Source of the DNA: Caenorhabditis elegans
Taxonomy: Eukaryota; Nematoda; Chromadorea; Rhabditida; Rhabditidae
Direction of reading: 5' to 3'
Length of the DNA stretch: 64,000 bases
NCBI RefSeq assembly: GCF_000002985.6
Contig: NC_003284.9
Span: 3,658,001-3,722,000, forward strand
The notes below the pieces were generated by a model, which had not been told where the DNA came from, did not search any database, and saw nothing but the letters and a program-made list of their open reading frames with translations. Numbering within the stretch: the stretch's first letter is position 1; every line of letters begins with the position of its first letter. Both the position numbers and the translations under genes were made by a program. Of this stretch, positions 23,177-36,452 are shown piece after piece.

Positions 23177-26014
23177 ATGGCAACAGAACGTGATGGCGGT
23201 GGCTGCCTTCGGGTAGCTGTTTCAATTTTCTCAATATACTATTGGGTTTGTGCCTGAACATGTTAAGTAATTTTTTAACTTTCTTTCAGCTTTCTGCTCT
23301 CGGTCACGTGTTTCTTGGACTATGGATGCTTCTCGACCCGAAACGAAACTACATCTTGGATTTGGTACACTTTTCGGAAAATGATCCGTTATTGGTACGT
23401 GTTTTTCATAAATTTTGTAGATATTTAGAGTTTAATCTTTTTAGAGTTGATTTAGAGTTGAATAATTTCCAATTCTTGCCATAAAAATTTCCAGCCACAA
23501 AAATTTAATTTCAGCAAAATTTTAGCACTATAGTTTTTGAAAATTAGAAAATAACTTTTTACACAAAATTCCTACAAAAGAAAACAGGTGTACTTTACAG
23601 ATAAAATGAAATGAATAAAACATTTTTTGAATTGAGTAAGCTATTTTATTTTTAATTTTTTTTTTTGAGTTTAGAACTGTTTAAATAATGACTATTTCTT
23701 GTAAATCGTCAAAAAATTTTTGAAACGTATTATTTTTGCAGAAGGCATCCGCATATGTCTCATTGGTTTGTGGATGCGCTCAGCTTCTTGTTGGATTTCT
23801 TGGCCTGTGTGGAGCAGTTAACAGGAGCAGATTCTTACTGTTAGCTGTAAGTTTGAAATTTTTAAAAAAGTAACTTTTAATTAATTTTCAGTTCGTCATG
23901 TTTTTAATTGGCACATTTTTGGCTGATGTTGCAATGGGAACTCTATCACTTTTCTATAAGGATAAAGTAAGTTGATATATGTCCTTTTTTGTGTTCGAGA
24001 ATTAAAATTATTCATGAAAATTCGAATTCTTGCCGTTGCTGATATATGTGTGTATGTGAAAACCTATCGTTTGCATAACTTCTAGTTTAAAAATGTTTTA
24101 ATTGAAAAATGTGTGTTGTACGAGACATTAGATACAATTGAGAAGAAAAAAAAAACTGAATTGAGATTTTCAAATTCACTTTTTTTCCAAATTGTTGTCT
24201 CTTGAAATTTGCTTCAAAAAAGGACGCAATAACCAAATATAGCAGTTGAAGAATCATAAATTAAAACAACATTATGATTTTCCAATTTTGCAAAAATTCA
24301 AATGGCTGAATTGTATTTGAATTCCAGCGCAAACGTTGTTCCTCAAATTTTCAGACACTTTTCCGTGAAAAAGTTAATTAACCCCAATTGGATTTCATTT
24401 AGTTTCTTAAATTGCTCTAAAAGTCGATAATTTAATGTTTATTCAGTTTTTTTTAAACTGCAGATTTTTTATCATTTAAAAGAACATTCTCTACGAACAA
24501 TTCCTTTAAATTACGGTTTTTGTCTAAACCTGTTAATTTTCAACGCATGTTACTTTTGCAGTTTTCTAACAATTACATGGGAGTGTATCTGAAGAACCTA
24601 ACATACAACCGTTACTCACGAGATCGTTGGGTTCTGCCGTTGATGGATACTATTCAATTTTATGTGAGTATTTTGTTTATGGTAGATTTTAAAATTTCAA
24701 AAGTGCCAGCGTCTCCTTGTCTTCTTGTCATCGTAAATTTTGAATTGAATTATTGAATTATTGAATTATCAATCTTTAAGGTGTATTCGGTAAAAGAAAA
24801 TGTGCGCGAAATCGTAAAATCCAAATATGGAGTGATGACTAGCGAACCTGAAAATAAGATGGTCACTGAATTCATTGACAAACTTCAATTTTATGTAAGC
24901 TCCAAATTTTTTCGAACTGAATAAAACTCTCAAATTAGGAAAAATGTTGTGGCTCGCTGGGTCCCACCGACTATATCAGCAGCCGATGGTCTCAATCGAC
25001 AAATCAAGACTCGGAAGAGATCGAGTCCCCTCTGTTTCCGGTCTCATGTTGTACACAAATAACGGGCGCATCGGCATTAAACCCGCTCGCTAAAAGTTAT
25101 GCTCGCTGCCAGCAAATTGGTGCCAATAGACAATGGAGACACGCAGTGGTAAGGATCCCCTGTTGAGTGCAAAGTGCGCCCCATTGAAGTTTCGTTTTGA
25201 TGTAATGCCTCCCCGGGCGTTCAAAGATCCCGACTAATGAGTGAAGTGATTTGAGCTAAGAGTGATTGAGTGTAAAGGTGTGACAAAGAGGCCAAGGAAG
25301 ACAAGACGATGGTGTCACATTCATCAATTTGATAAAATTGTTCTTCAATTTTTGTGAAATGAAAGAGATTTAGCACCAATGTTGCGGGGGAGAAGGTCCC
25401 CTGGACTACAAGGATTCGTTCTGGTACATTACTAACACGTTGCGTGGAACTCGATCGTTTGTCCCGCCAAGTTGTTGCAAGCAAGCTCAAGTTGGAAGAG
25501 CATGGGCACCGGTTCCCATTGACCCGATGTGCACAACATATCGCTACCTTACCACGGCATTTGACACATCTGTAAACACTGTTGTGAGTGTGTATTATGT
25601 TTTCTTGCTGGTGTGATTGTTGTGCTAATATTAAAGTTTTTAATTTATTTCTAAAGAAATGAGTTTTCAGGGGTGTAGTGAAAGACTAATGTCGTGGTTC
25701 AACGAGCAAATTTGGATATTCGTAGGATTTGGATTCGGTTCTGCACTGACCATGGTAAGGGAGGGTCAGACATTTGTTTCGGCATTTGAAAAAAAATCAC
25801 ATGTTTCACTAGATATAGAAGTTCTTACATGTATAAATTGTAAAATGATAGCCAAAAAAACAAATTAAAAAATTCATACCTTTCCGAGAAATACATCCCA
25901 ATATCCAAAAAAAAAACTGTTTTAAATATTTATTTTCAGATGCTTGGAATTTGCCTCTCATGTTGTCTCATCTCGAAAATTCGCATTTACCATGTAATTC
26001 GAGATGACTACTAA
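23177..26014 (+). CDS. tetraspanin with mutually exclusive large-loop exons
   Basis: Exons 23177-23245, 23290-23394, 23742-23846, 23892-23966, 24562-24663, 24781-24894, then either 24939-25148 or 25374-25583, then 25671-25754 and 25940-26014. Either choice gives 312 residues. Membrane helices lie at about 10-36, 62-86, 92-117 and 269-300. The large extracellular loop (about 120-265) carries the hallmark Cys-Cys-Gly at 193-195, a later Cys-Cys pair, another Cys and a Cys just before TM4, so six loop cysteines. Tetraspanins organise membrane microdomains with integrins, receptors and proteases. Cys and basic residues near the inner membrane face could be palmitoylated. The gene is a member of the C. 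elegans tsp family; I do not recall the number. Confidence 0.9.
24939..25583 (+). other. pair of mutually exclusive 210-nt exons in the tetraspanin
   Basis: Exon 24939-25148 and exon 25374-25583 are each exactly 210 nt, both phase 0 on both sides, and both encode 70 residues with Cys-Cys-Gly at residues 3-5 of the exon, a second Cys-Cys pair and one later Cys. Including both would put two CCG cores in one loop, so they are almost certainly alternatives arisen by exon duplication. Confidence 0.85.
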
Positions 26015-26215
26015 ATCACTCTACGGTGAATTAAATTTTCATATCAAACAGGGTACACTTATTACTACGCATTCTACATTGATTATTCCTCAAACTTCTT
26101 TCATTCTTTGAATATTTTTAATATCTTCACCATCTTGCCTAAACTTTGTCAATTTTTAGTTTTATTCTTCCTGTGGAACCATTTTATATTTAAAATCTGA
26201 AGTTATTAATCAATT

Positions 26216-26221
26216 AATAAA
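26216..26221 (+). terminator. poly(A) signal AATAAA of the tetraspanin
   Basis: A canonical AATAAA about 200 bases after the tetraspanin stop, in the 350-base gap before the convergent coiled-coil gene. Nothing else is seen in this gap. Confidence 0.55.
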
Positions 26222-26364
26222 TCATTCATTGCAAGCACTGACCAACGTCACAGCTCTACAAAAAGTGAAGATATTATGCCATGATCTGTAGAGCGCAAGA
26301 AATATACAGGTAATTAAAATGTTCGAATGACAAATTAAAAAGGACTGAGAACATATATTAGTGA

Positions 26365-29300
26365 TTAAAATTTCCACGCCGGTCGCTTTTCGGAGGACGA
26401 ATCTTTCTTAGTTCGGCTGAACAATTGTTGCGATGGTGAGCTTCGCTCCATGCGTTTTTCTGCGTCAAATGGAGAAAGTAGATTTCTGAAAGTAACAATT
26501 GATTGTCAAATAGTGTTTGAATTAAATAATAAGAACCTGCTAGAAGAAGATGGAGTCGATTCGAGGTTGTCCGACTTCGATTTCGCTGGACTACGATCTC
26601 GTAATCTTGTCAGAATTGAAGGGGACTTGGCACGAGCGGGCGACTTTTCACGGGCCAACCTATTATTAAAGTTTATTCAATATTATAAAGTTTATTCAAT
26701 ACAACCTGTATTTTGGTTTCTGTACTCACTCTTTTGCAGCTTCTTTGGCTGCCTTTTCAGCTTTCTCTTTCTCCTTTTCAGCCTTTTTCTCCGCTTCTTT
26801 TCTTGTTCTTTTTTCACTAGCCTCTTCTCTTTTATCTTTCATCTGACTCACAAAATTTTGAAAGACACCATGGGAAGTGATACTCTGTAATTCGACAATT
26901 TTCCAAAAAAGTCTTTTCTTAAGTTACCATTCGTTTTTTGGTATGGGGCTCAGAGGTTGATTCATCAGTCTGACGGTCTTGCAATTGTTGGATCAGCTCG
27001 TTTTTTCGTTGAAGTGCATTTTCCAAATCCTCAATTTGCTCTTTCCATTTGGATTCCTTATCGGCTTGGAAAACTTGTTCGACTTCTGCTTCAATGTGTG
27101 ATTGCTCTGCTTTTTCGGCTTCCAACTGCTCCTTCTCAAACATTAATTCTTGAAAAAGCTTGCTTTGCTCTTCGTTTCGCTTCTCATTTTGAGTTTTTTG
27201 CATGTACATTTCTTCGTGGAGTTTTGCAATTTCGTTTTCTCTCGATTTCAATCTCTCGTTCATTTCGTTGATGGTCGCCTCCTTTTCGTCGATTTTTTCT
27301 TGAATAGAGTTGTCAAAAAGTACAACAGTAGTTTCCTCATTCAGTTGTTGAGTCTGCAATAAAAATTATTTGAGATTTAAAATTTAAGATTTGACTAGAA
27401 AAGTGAACTATACCATATCATCGAGTTTTGTACGCATGCCTGTCAACTCGACTTCTCGTTCTTTCAGACAAGTCTCCAATTCGTTAATTCGTTCAGCTTT
27501 CGTCAAAACTTCATTATCTTTCTCAGAAATTTGAGTTTGGAAACTCTGGATCTCTTTTTCTCGTTCTTCAGTGACACTGGCAAGCTTTGTCTCAGACTCT
27601 ACGGTGTTTGATCTGAATTTATATTTTTGTGTAGTAGCGAATTACAAAGCGAAGAGTGAAAATTGACTTACTCTAATAGTTGAGCAGTTTTAGCACTGAT
27701 CGTTTTAATCTCCTCATTTTTCTTTACAAGCTCATCTTTAATCGTACCCATTTGGTCGAGCATGTCATTGACTCTGTAAAAAAATTATCTAAACATTTAG
27801 GATAATAAAATGTGCTACCTTAAATGAAGCTTTTCGATTTGATCAGATTTCGAGCTATTATCAATTTCGAGCTGTGCAATCGTTTTTTCAAGTTCGCTGT
27901 CTTTCTCGGTTTCTTTCGTAGAAATCTTCTCGTTGAGCTGAGCAATTTCTTGCTTCAAATGTTCAATGTTTTTGTTTTTGGATTCAAGCTCCTCGAGAAG
28001 ATTGTCCTTATCAGAAGTAAAAGCCTCCAAATTTTCAGCAACGTGTTTCACCTTTTCCATTTCAGAGAGTAATGTCTTATTTTGTGCTTCCAGCTCTCTA
28101 ATCTTTGCAGACTTTTCTTTTCCATATTCTTGTTCATTTTCAAATGCACTTTTAAATTGATCAATCTGAAAATTCAATTTTCAACGCGAATTCAAATCCA
28201 CCTCACCTCAGCCTCAAGGACTCGCACAGTTTCGGTGTGAGTTTCTTTGTGCGCTTCCAACTCCTTCTGAGTGTTTTCGTGTAATAATCGGTTCCTATCT
28301 TCGGTGTGAGAAATTTCTTTCTCAAGTTGCTTACGAAGGTTCAATATCTCAGCATCTGAAAATGAGCTTTTAATGATGAAAATTTTTAACTATCAATAAC
28401 CTTTTCCTGTGATTCTTTCCCTGTATTCTTCAAGAGTTCTAGTCAATTGAGAAGTATCCTCGACAATTTTCGCGAGCTGCTCGGTGATATCATCCTGCTC
28501 TTCATCTTCAATTTTCTGAGTTAAAACTCTGATTTCTGCAGCAAGAATGCTCTTTTCAGTTCTCAGAGCTTGAATCTCAATCTCAGATGCCTCTCTAAGC
28601 TCATCCTTGTCAAGACGTGCCGATTCTTCGAGCTCCTCTTTCAGACTGGTATACTGTTCTTCAAGCTCATTCAGTTTGCAACTAAATTCTTTTTTCATCG
28701 CATGCTCCCTGCTTTCAGCTTGTTGGCGTTCTTTGAGCAGAAGACCCTCGTAGTGTTCTTTTGTTGTCTCCTTTTCTTTTGTGACGCTGTGTAATACCTA
28801 AAAGATGAGAATATGGTCATAAGTGGGTATAGGTTGGGTAGTATACCGCTTCGAGAGCATCAACTTGAGAAGATTGGAGTTGGGTCTGACTTTCACTTTG
28901 ACTTTGCAGGTTCTCACGTTCCTTCTCCAAAAACTCTACTTTATTTTTCAAAGCTTTCACTTCAACTTGCAGATCGGAAATTACAGATTCCAGTTTTTCT
29001 TTTGCCGCTTCAACGACGGTCAGTAATCCTAAAATTTCAAATTTTTCATAATTTTTTAAACATAAATATGAAGATATTCTAATATGAAAACTGGAACAAG
29101 GCCTCACTTGCTTTCCTTCTCAACTCTTCTTCCTGTTGCTGGAACTTCTTGCGATATTCTGCGAACTCGGAAGTTACCTCAGTCAACCGTCGGATCTTAT
29201 CATTCGTTTCTGTTTTCACTTGATCCAGTTCTTTTGTCAAAGTTTGAACTTCTTTTTCTTTATTGTGGAGTTTCTTTTCCAGAGCAGTAACGTCGTTTTT

Positions 29301-31144
29301 GCAAGACACCAAATCTTCGCGACTTCTTTTTGATTGCAACTGCAACTCTTGAAGCCGATCGTGAAACTCATCTTGTCTGAAATAAAAAATATTGTGAAAG
29401 AAACTGTGAAATTTTGAATTCGGGTACCTAGCAAGAAGCTCCTCTTTCAGTGCTTCTTCGTGATCTCTCAAGGCTTCCAGTTCCTTAGTATAGAGCATTT
29501 TTGCAGCAGTTAGTTCAGTTTCATACAAAGATTGAGCTCTTCGAAGCTTCATTTCAAAAGTTTCACCGAGTCTTTCTTTTTCAGTTCGCAAAGACTTCCG
29601 TTCTTCTTCCAACCTTTGAATTTCAATTATATATCTGCAAAATAATTCAGTTAATGAAAAAAAAATTCAGAAAAATGTTTTCACTTTTGTTCTAGGTTGA
29701 GCAATTGTGTATCTGAAAATCGTTGTTCTAACACTTGAATTTCCTTCTGATGTTCCTTGCGGAGCTTTTCCAGAGCCTGCTCTTTCTCCCTTTCGAATTT
29801 ATCTTGGAGAGCTTGGAAACTTTTCATTCTTGCTTCAAAGTCCTTTTTGGCACCTAGCACTTCTTCAGAAAGGGCGATTATTTTACCAGAGTACTCAGCT
29901 TCTAACTTTCGCTCCCTTTCAGCAACTCGTTCTCTGAAAATAACTAACATTATTTCAAAATTGTATGCACTTTACAAACCTGTATTCACTGAATGTGCCC
30001 ATGACGTTGTATTTTTGCCTTTCATACTCTGCCACAGTTTCTTCCAGTGTTTGAATTTTCCTTTTCAATTCGGTTTCTCGTCCAGCTGGCTGAGCTAGAA
30101 TAATTTAATTGTTTCCAACTTTTCAATATTTTACACGTACGTGAATTATTTCTAGAAGTATTTCTCGATGATTCTCTTGCAACATGTGACAATTTCAAAA
30201 TTGATAGCAATGAAGTGTTATCAATGTCATGCCTAGAACTTGCTCGTGAATGTTGGCTAACTGGAGATATTGGAGATGGTGAAATCGGGCCACTTGGTGC
30301 CCTCCGCAAAACTGGTGACGGGGGAGCTGGTCCTCCGACTGGTGTTCGAACATTTCCAGAGAGGCAACCTAGTTGATGCGCCGGTGGAGGTGCAGGCCAA
30401 GCAGCGATTTCAGGATGGGATTGTCTTACGAAAGGTCGAGTCACACCTACGGCTGGTTCACTGGAAAAAGAAAACGTTAAGGGTAAGGAGGTATCAAGTA
30501 TCACATTTCGCAAACGAAAAGGAAAATGAAACTCACTGAGTTCCATGGGGCCTTGGAGATCTGCTCATTCTTCTAGGTGATCGACTTCCTGATGGAGATG
30601 CGGATCGGAGACTTCCATCAAACTCTTCGGATAATATACCAAGCTGAAACAGGTTACTACTAAAAGTTCAAGAAAAACAGTTGATGTTGCTGAGAAACCA
30701 TCAGTTAGACTTAAAGGTTGAGTAAAAATCCGTTCTGAAAAATTCTAAAAAATTGTTGGAAAAAATACCTATTTTCTCAGGTTTTACACACTTATCGGTA
30801 TCGAAGCGGACATAATCTTATTGTTATATAATTACGACTTTTTGTACCACATTTTTGTATTTTTACGCGTTGATTCATCGAATTATGCACCATATTTTCA
30901 AGTTAAGAAAGATTAAAATTTCAGCTGAAACTGCGCCTTTTCTCCAAAACTTCGAACAACTATAACTTTTAATTTGAGAAATATTTCGAATTTTTCTTAG
31001 CGAAACTTGGATAGCTGTGCATATAAATAAAGGCAAACCTTTAGGCTTACAATGCAGTAGCATTTTTAAAGCACACAGATTGGCTTAGTTTGAAAGCCTA
31101 ATCAAATTGAATTTACTCACTCTTTCTCGTAAGCGCTCTGACAT
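26365..31144 (-). CDS. tag-278: long coiled-coil protein
   Basis: Seventeen exons on the minus strand: 31121-31144, 30537-30643, 30141-30460, 29980-30094, 29685-29933, 29428-29634, 29108-29376, 28847-29028, 28401-28797, 28207-28355, 27819-28165, 27672-27773, 27414-27612, 26928-27353, 26730-26884, 26537-26659, 26365-26485. They encode 1163 residues. About 1-150 is Ser/Pro/Arg-rich and probably unstructured. About 150-1010 is almost unbroken Glu/Lys/Gln/Leu heptad sequence, a long parallel coiled coil. Then come a Lys/Glu/Ala run (about 1035-1080) and a Ser/Pro/Lys tail. There is no motor, kinase or membrane segment. Such proteins act as scaffolds or tethers at centrosomes, cilia, Golgi or cytoskeleton; the sequence does not say which. 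The symbol comes from memory of C02F12.7. Confidence 0.85.
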
Positions 31145-32329
31145 TGAAAAGGGCTTTGACAGCCCTCTTTAGACTGATTATCTGTGGTTAAGTGATGACG
31201 TGGCGCTGAAAATAGTTGAATTAAGTTTTATGTCTAGAACTAGAAAAAGTAAACGAAAAAATAAATAAGAGAACAGTTATATAAAAATAAATTAGGGATT
31301 CCTTTATCAGAAAATACAAATTCAGTAAAACAAAAGGTATAGAAGCCTAGAGGTTCTCGATATAATAGACAAGGAGTGATTCAGAAAGAGAGATGTAGAA
31401 GTGACTGGACACTTCCGAACGAGCAACTGTTCAAGAGAAGAGACTAAGAGATCCGGATAGAAGAGCCAACTGTTGCGCCTTGTAGTCGACATGATACTAC
31501 TCAACACCGGCGGTGGATATACGAATGGACGTTGTGCCACTCACCCGGGAGGGGGAGAAACATCGAGACTGCTATATCAGATAATGAGTACGCACACAGC
31601 AGTGCACATAGGATACGTTGACAAGACCCGATGAATGTGATGACGGTGAGCATAACGCTGCCGAAATGTGTACGGATTGATTGAAAAATAGATTAAGGGG
31701 GCTATCAATTTAGATTTATTGCTTTAATTTTTCAATTTGTTGTAAGCCATAAGGAAAAAATGAGCAAAAGTTGTATCCTCTTCGATAGCGTTTTTTTTTT
31801 TCAAAAGATTTCGTCAGCCTAATTTCAAAACATACAGATTGGATAAAATGTTTCAATTTCAAAAATATTTCGTAGACAAAAATAGCTATATTTAACTTCT
31901 TCATCTAGTTTCACTTAAGCACGATCTCTTTTGATTTTTTGATTTTGATTTTGATTTTGGGAATTAAATGTTTGAGGTAATAATAAATAATCAACAAAAT
32001 AATAATGTCCGTCTGTCCAGTTTGCCTAATTTGTTTGTGAAGTCAAAAACGCGTCTCTTGAGTTATTCAACCCTTTCTAAACTTGAATTTAAAATTGGTA
32101 GAAGTTTGAAACTGGTTAGAGCCTCTGAAAAGATGAAGAAATACAAGACTAGACATTTTTATTCTAAAAATCTCAATACATAAATTGATTTACCCATAAA
32201 GTCAATAAATTAAAATTGAAGACAATGACACGTAATTAAATGGACTGAAAAATACAACTGAATGGTCATGGTTAATCACAGTTAAAACATCTGATCACTG
32301 GGTACAATGTGTACAAACAATAACGGAAT
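31145..32329. other. 5' flank of the coiled-coil gene and 3' flank of the next gene
   Basis: Both neighbouring genes are on the minus strand. The AT-rich half near the low end is promoter territory for the coiled-coil gene. A TTTATT at 32158-32163 (minus AATAAA) lies about 170 bases after the stop at 32330. A 72-codon frame at 31322-31540 on the minus strand has no supporting feature and could be part of an upstream exon. Confidence 0.45.
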
Positions 32330-35233
32330 CTAGAAAAGGTTGAAGAAAATTTCTTCGTAATACTCTAATTTGTCAGTAGAATCGCTGGTGAGACCGGCCA
32401 AAAAGCATAGTTCCGGAAGAATAGCTGGCGGCAAGTTCAGCTGAAGTTGCTCGTAGATTGTAATACGCGAGAGACTTTGCGGACGTTGAACCTGTAAATA
32501 GTCAGTTTGAGACACTTAAAAGTACCAAAATTCATTAAAACTCACCATTTTGAATGCCAAAATGCGTTTTTCAATAAACTGTAACACTTTGTTCATTTCA
32601 TTCGAATTTTCTTCCCAAGTTTTCACAAAAGTATCCACCGTTTCATAGAATTTTTGATATGAGAAATTTTCGTGAAAAATTGGACGACCCGATTCTGAAA
32701 TCTTCTTTGCTCTGTTAGCAATTGCCATTTGAACTGCATGCAGGATTTGGGGACTGATCAACGATGGCGGTGGATTCGAGACGGGTCTTTTTCCTCGCTT
32801 CTTTTCTGAAATTGAAAATATTAGTACCAAATGGCGATGATGAATCTCACTTTGGTCTTTCTGTCCTGAGCTTGAGTAGTCACCACCAGCTTGCTCCACA
32901 TGCTTCTGTCTTTCTCGATATGCTGCTTCCAGTACATCGTCATCAGTTTCCAATTGATTTGCCTTCTGTGCAGCCATAAGGCGCTTTTCTTTTTTTGTCA
33001 ACTTTTTCCTGGCGTCGGGTAGAGCAATAGTTGATGCTTCTTTGCTATCCTCGTCAATGGTGGAAGCGGCCAAAGTCTGCTGACATTTTTGCAATGGTTT
33101 TTCGACTTTTGACAATGGCAGCGGGTAGACGAGTTTTTGTGTTTTCTGTGGTACAAAACTGAAAATTACAGAATTTATCATTTTAGCAGTAATATCAAAA
33201 AATCACCATTTCTTCCTGCCCGTCGCCTCCTGCCATGATTCCAAAACGTCATCCGACGTATCCAGATACTTAATGATTTCAGATATTGACGTATCCCTGT
33301 CATCATCAACAATCAACGAGTCAGTCGTCATTTCAGATACAGGTTCAGATTTGATTTCAACTACGCTCATGTTATCCGAGTGTTCCAAAGTTTCCGGCTC
33401 AATCAGTGTTTTCGAAAGATCAAGGTTCTCCATTATATCATCAACATCATCTAATGGTGGCATTTCAGACATTGTACTGCTATAAGGTTCTGGCTCATTT
33501 GCAACACTTTCCGTGTCTACTGAATCCAAGTCGCAATCTTGCTGACCAACAGGCGTCAACGTTCCATAATCTTCGTCTTCCGATTCTTCCCTGACACTAT
33601 CAGTCATGGGTGATAACGAACCATTTCCAACACTAGATCCATTGATGGGCGGTCTGCTGGACATAGATATGTCGCTCTGAAAAAACCATTTTGTAATATA
33701 GCATTATAAATTAGTCAAGTGCTGCGTGAGTGTGTTCAAGTTTAAACATTTGATCATTATCACTTTCAGGAACATTTAATGATAGTTGTCATAAATTTAG
33801 GAGTGTGTCTGATATTCATGGTCAGACAAGAAGCGGGTTACTAAAATGGTTTTAGATGCAAACCAGTTAATCTCCCAACTTTTAAATTTTTCATATAACT
33901 TCCCTAAAAGCGGTCATGTTCAAATTTTCAAATTCTGGCATACCCAAGCAGCAGTTAAGTTGTTTTTGTTGTAGTCGATAATATTGTTTATTACCTGTCC
34001 GGAAGAAAACGATTGTGATGAGCATACTGATGATCCCGATTGTGACATGGAAACGACGCATACAGGTGCGCTGACAACTCGACAATATGCAACTCCATTG
34101 TTATCATAAATAATGTCTGGGAATCCTTCGTTGGCAGGTGGACCAGAATATTGACTGTAAGACGGTGATGGAAAGATGGGAGACGAGAATCCATATCCAG
34201 AAGGTGGCTTTGAAGTATCAATTTGAGGTGGTGACATTGAATACGATCCTTGCGAAACCATTACAGCTCCGACTGGCATCATGGTTGGTGGAGCTGGCAC
34301 AAATTGGGGAGGATTGTAATTCTGGGAACCAACAGGCACGTGTGGATGCATAGGCTGGTTTACAATCTGTGGGTGTGCAAATCCTGAATTCGACGCTGCC
34401 AAATCCATAGTGTATGGAGGAACAGGTTGCGGAAAGACGTTTGGATTTGATGCAAACTGTGCCGGAGGTGGCATGTAATTACCATGTTGAGCAAATGGGT
34501 GTACCTGAAAATTGCAATTGTTTCAAAGTTTTAAAGAAATTCTTATGGCCTTGGGGTTTTTAAACAGTGAAAAACTACATTTCTAAAAATTAAAACTTGT
34601 TTACTCCTCTCGATTGAAAAAAAAACCGATTTTTTCCATTAAATCAACGAGTTTCTAAAATCATTAAAAGTTTAATTGTCAGCTTTTAGTTTCGCCGTTC
34701 GCTTAATTTTTATTGCAATCTAGTATTCCCATTTCAAAAAATTATCAACGAAATAAGCTTTCAAATTGCCTGAGATTGGAAATTCTCAATATCTCATGAA
34801 CAAACTTTTCAAATTGAAAAACAAACCTTAAATGAAGCATCCAACGTGCTCACCAAATTGTTCTGATATCCGCAATTTTGATAAGGATTTGGGCACTGAT
34901 TATTTTGGACGGGAGCGGCGAACTGTTGCTGCATGAGATCATCAACGTCTTTTGAGTTCAACAGAACCTCATTCTCAAAATTCCACAGCGCAATAGGATC
35001 ATTTGATTCAAAAGCTCTTTGAACGATTTCCCCGTAACTTGGATCCAGACGATGAAGATTATTGTAGGAAAAGAGAATCTGTAAAAAATTATTATATATA
35101 AGAATATACAAACGCTCTAAACATTATGTACCTTCTCCAATTGATTTCTTCTTTGAACACTATTCCTGAGAAAGTCCTCATGTACTTCACTCGAGTGTCC
35201 TTCGGTTTTCCAGCGAGATCTATCGTTTTGCAT
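32330..35233 (-). CDS. Pro/Gln/Ser-rich protein of unknown function
   Basis: Seven exons on the minus strand (35132-35233, 34827-35078, 33995-34504, 33207-33676, 32851-33158, 32546-32805, 32330-32491) encode 687 residues. About 1-118 is helical, with a Gln/Asn-rich end. About 119-288 is Pro/Gln/Met/Ser-rich low complexity. About 289-440 is acidic and Ser-rich, with many Asp/Glu. About 440-545 is charged and basic (KKLTKKEKRL), with Arg/Lys clusters that could be nuclear signals. The last 150 or so residues are a compact helical segment with conserved-looking aromatic and Leu positions. There is no signal peptide or membrane helix. A disordered activation-type middle with basic patches suggests a nuclear regulator or RNA-associated protein, but this is inference. 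I do not recognise the family. Confidence 0.85.
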
Positions 35234-35238
35234 AGCTT

Positions 35239-35241
35239 CTG
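35239..35241 (-). promoter_or_regulatory. probable trans-splice acceptor
   Basis: On the minus strand, TTGTTCAG ends 5 bases before the ATG at 35233. This short leader is typical of spliced-leader acceptor sites. Confidence 0.5.
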
Positions 35242-35949
35242 AACAAAGTTAACATGAAAATTTGTCAGAGTTTAAAACAACTGATAGGTGCAATATTGAG
35301 AGCCTGTTAATAATTGAAAATTTAAATTGTAGGAAAAACCGAATAAAAAAAACATATAATTTAGTGCTTACAACATTCAGTTTTACTATTTATTTTATGA
35401 GTAAAATTATAACGAATAGAAGCTGGCGGTGTCACATTTCAAAACTAGATCAAAAGATTTGCTGAATTAAAATAAAAAAGAGAAATGTTATAGCTATTTG
35501 TTTGTTTTTAACCTACTCTTGTTACCGCAAAAAAACATTGTGAGCATTTTACACAAAATTATATAATTTTTGAATTTCCTTTGCTAGTAATTGTTGGGAA
35601 AAATCAAAACAAATTCTTGAAGCTAGATTGCATTCCAAGTAACATGGTTAGTTCAAAACATAGAATTTTATGAGAAATTCAAACTTTGAAAGAATCATGC
35701 ATCGCGTTGGGGCTCTCGAAAAATAATGTCTAGGTATCTAGATAGCTAGATTCATATCATAGCTATAGATTTAATTTTTGCTTGTAACTACAATTGTGGA
35801 AAAATGGGAATATAAGAGTACCATTGAAAAAAATAGCACAATGTATAAATTGCACGGTTGGCATGCAAAATTTTGGTTGGAAATTCAATGAGTAGAGCTA
35901 AAAAAGTTTTAGTTTTGCCCAAGGATAAAAAAAAGGAAACCTGACTCAA

Positions 35950-36106
35950 TTTCTGTCAGTGGAATTTCTAATTTGGTTAGTGCATTCTGATTTGGTCAGT
36001 GCAATTACTAATTTGGTCAGTGCTTTTCGACTTTGGTCAGTGCTTTTCTATTTTGGTCAGTGCTTTTCTATTTTGGTCAGTGCTTTTCTATTTTGGTCAG
36101 TGCATA
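35950..36106 (+). repeat. 21-bp tandem repeat, TTTTGGTCAGTGCTTTTCTA
   Basis: About seven copies of a unit built on ttggtcagtgcttttctattt. The last four are nearly identical and the first copies are diverged (ggttagtgcattctg), so the array appears to have grown at its right end. Confidence 0.9.
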
Positions 36107-36359
36107 ATTTTAATTTCTAACCTATTATCTGATTGAAAAAAAATTAGGAGGAACGAAGTTGAAAACTGAGGTGAACAAATGAAAGTGAAAAGACGCGCAC
36201 GCAGGTGGTGGTGCTTAGTGTTTATCGTCACCCACAACAATAACTGGGTGGGTAATATGGTGAGGAAGAGGACTCGTTGGACAGGGCAAAGGGCCCCTCG
36301 GCGGATGCCACGCACGCAGCACACAAAACCCCCCTACATTCGTTCGCGCGCACACTCAT

Positions 36360-36452
36360 AGAACACTCACACACACGCACACACACGCTCACATATAGCC
36401 AACTGCACCCCCACGTCAACAAAACACAAACACACAAACACGCACACACATG
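36360..36452 (+). repeat. CA-rich low-complexity block
   Basis: Interrupted cacacacgcacacac runs over about 90 bases, next to a Cys/Arg-coding-like GC-rich stretch. It is microsatellite-like and not coding. Confidence 0.8.
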
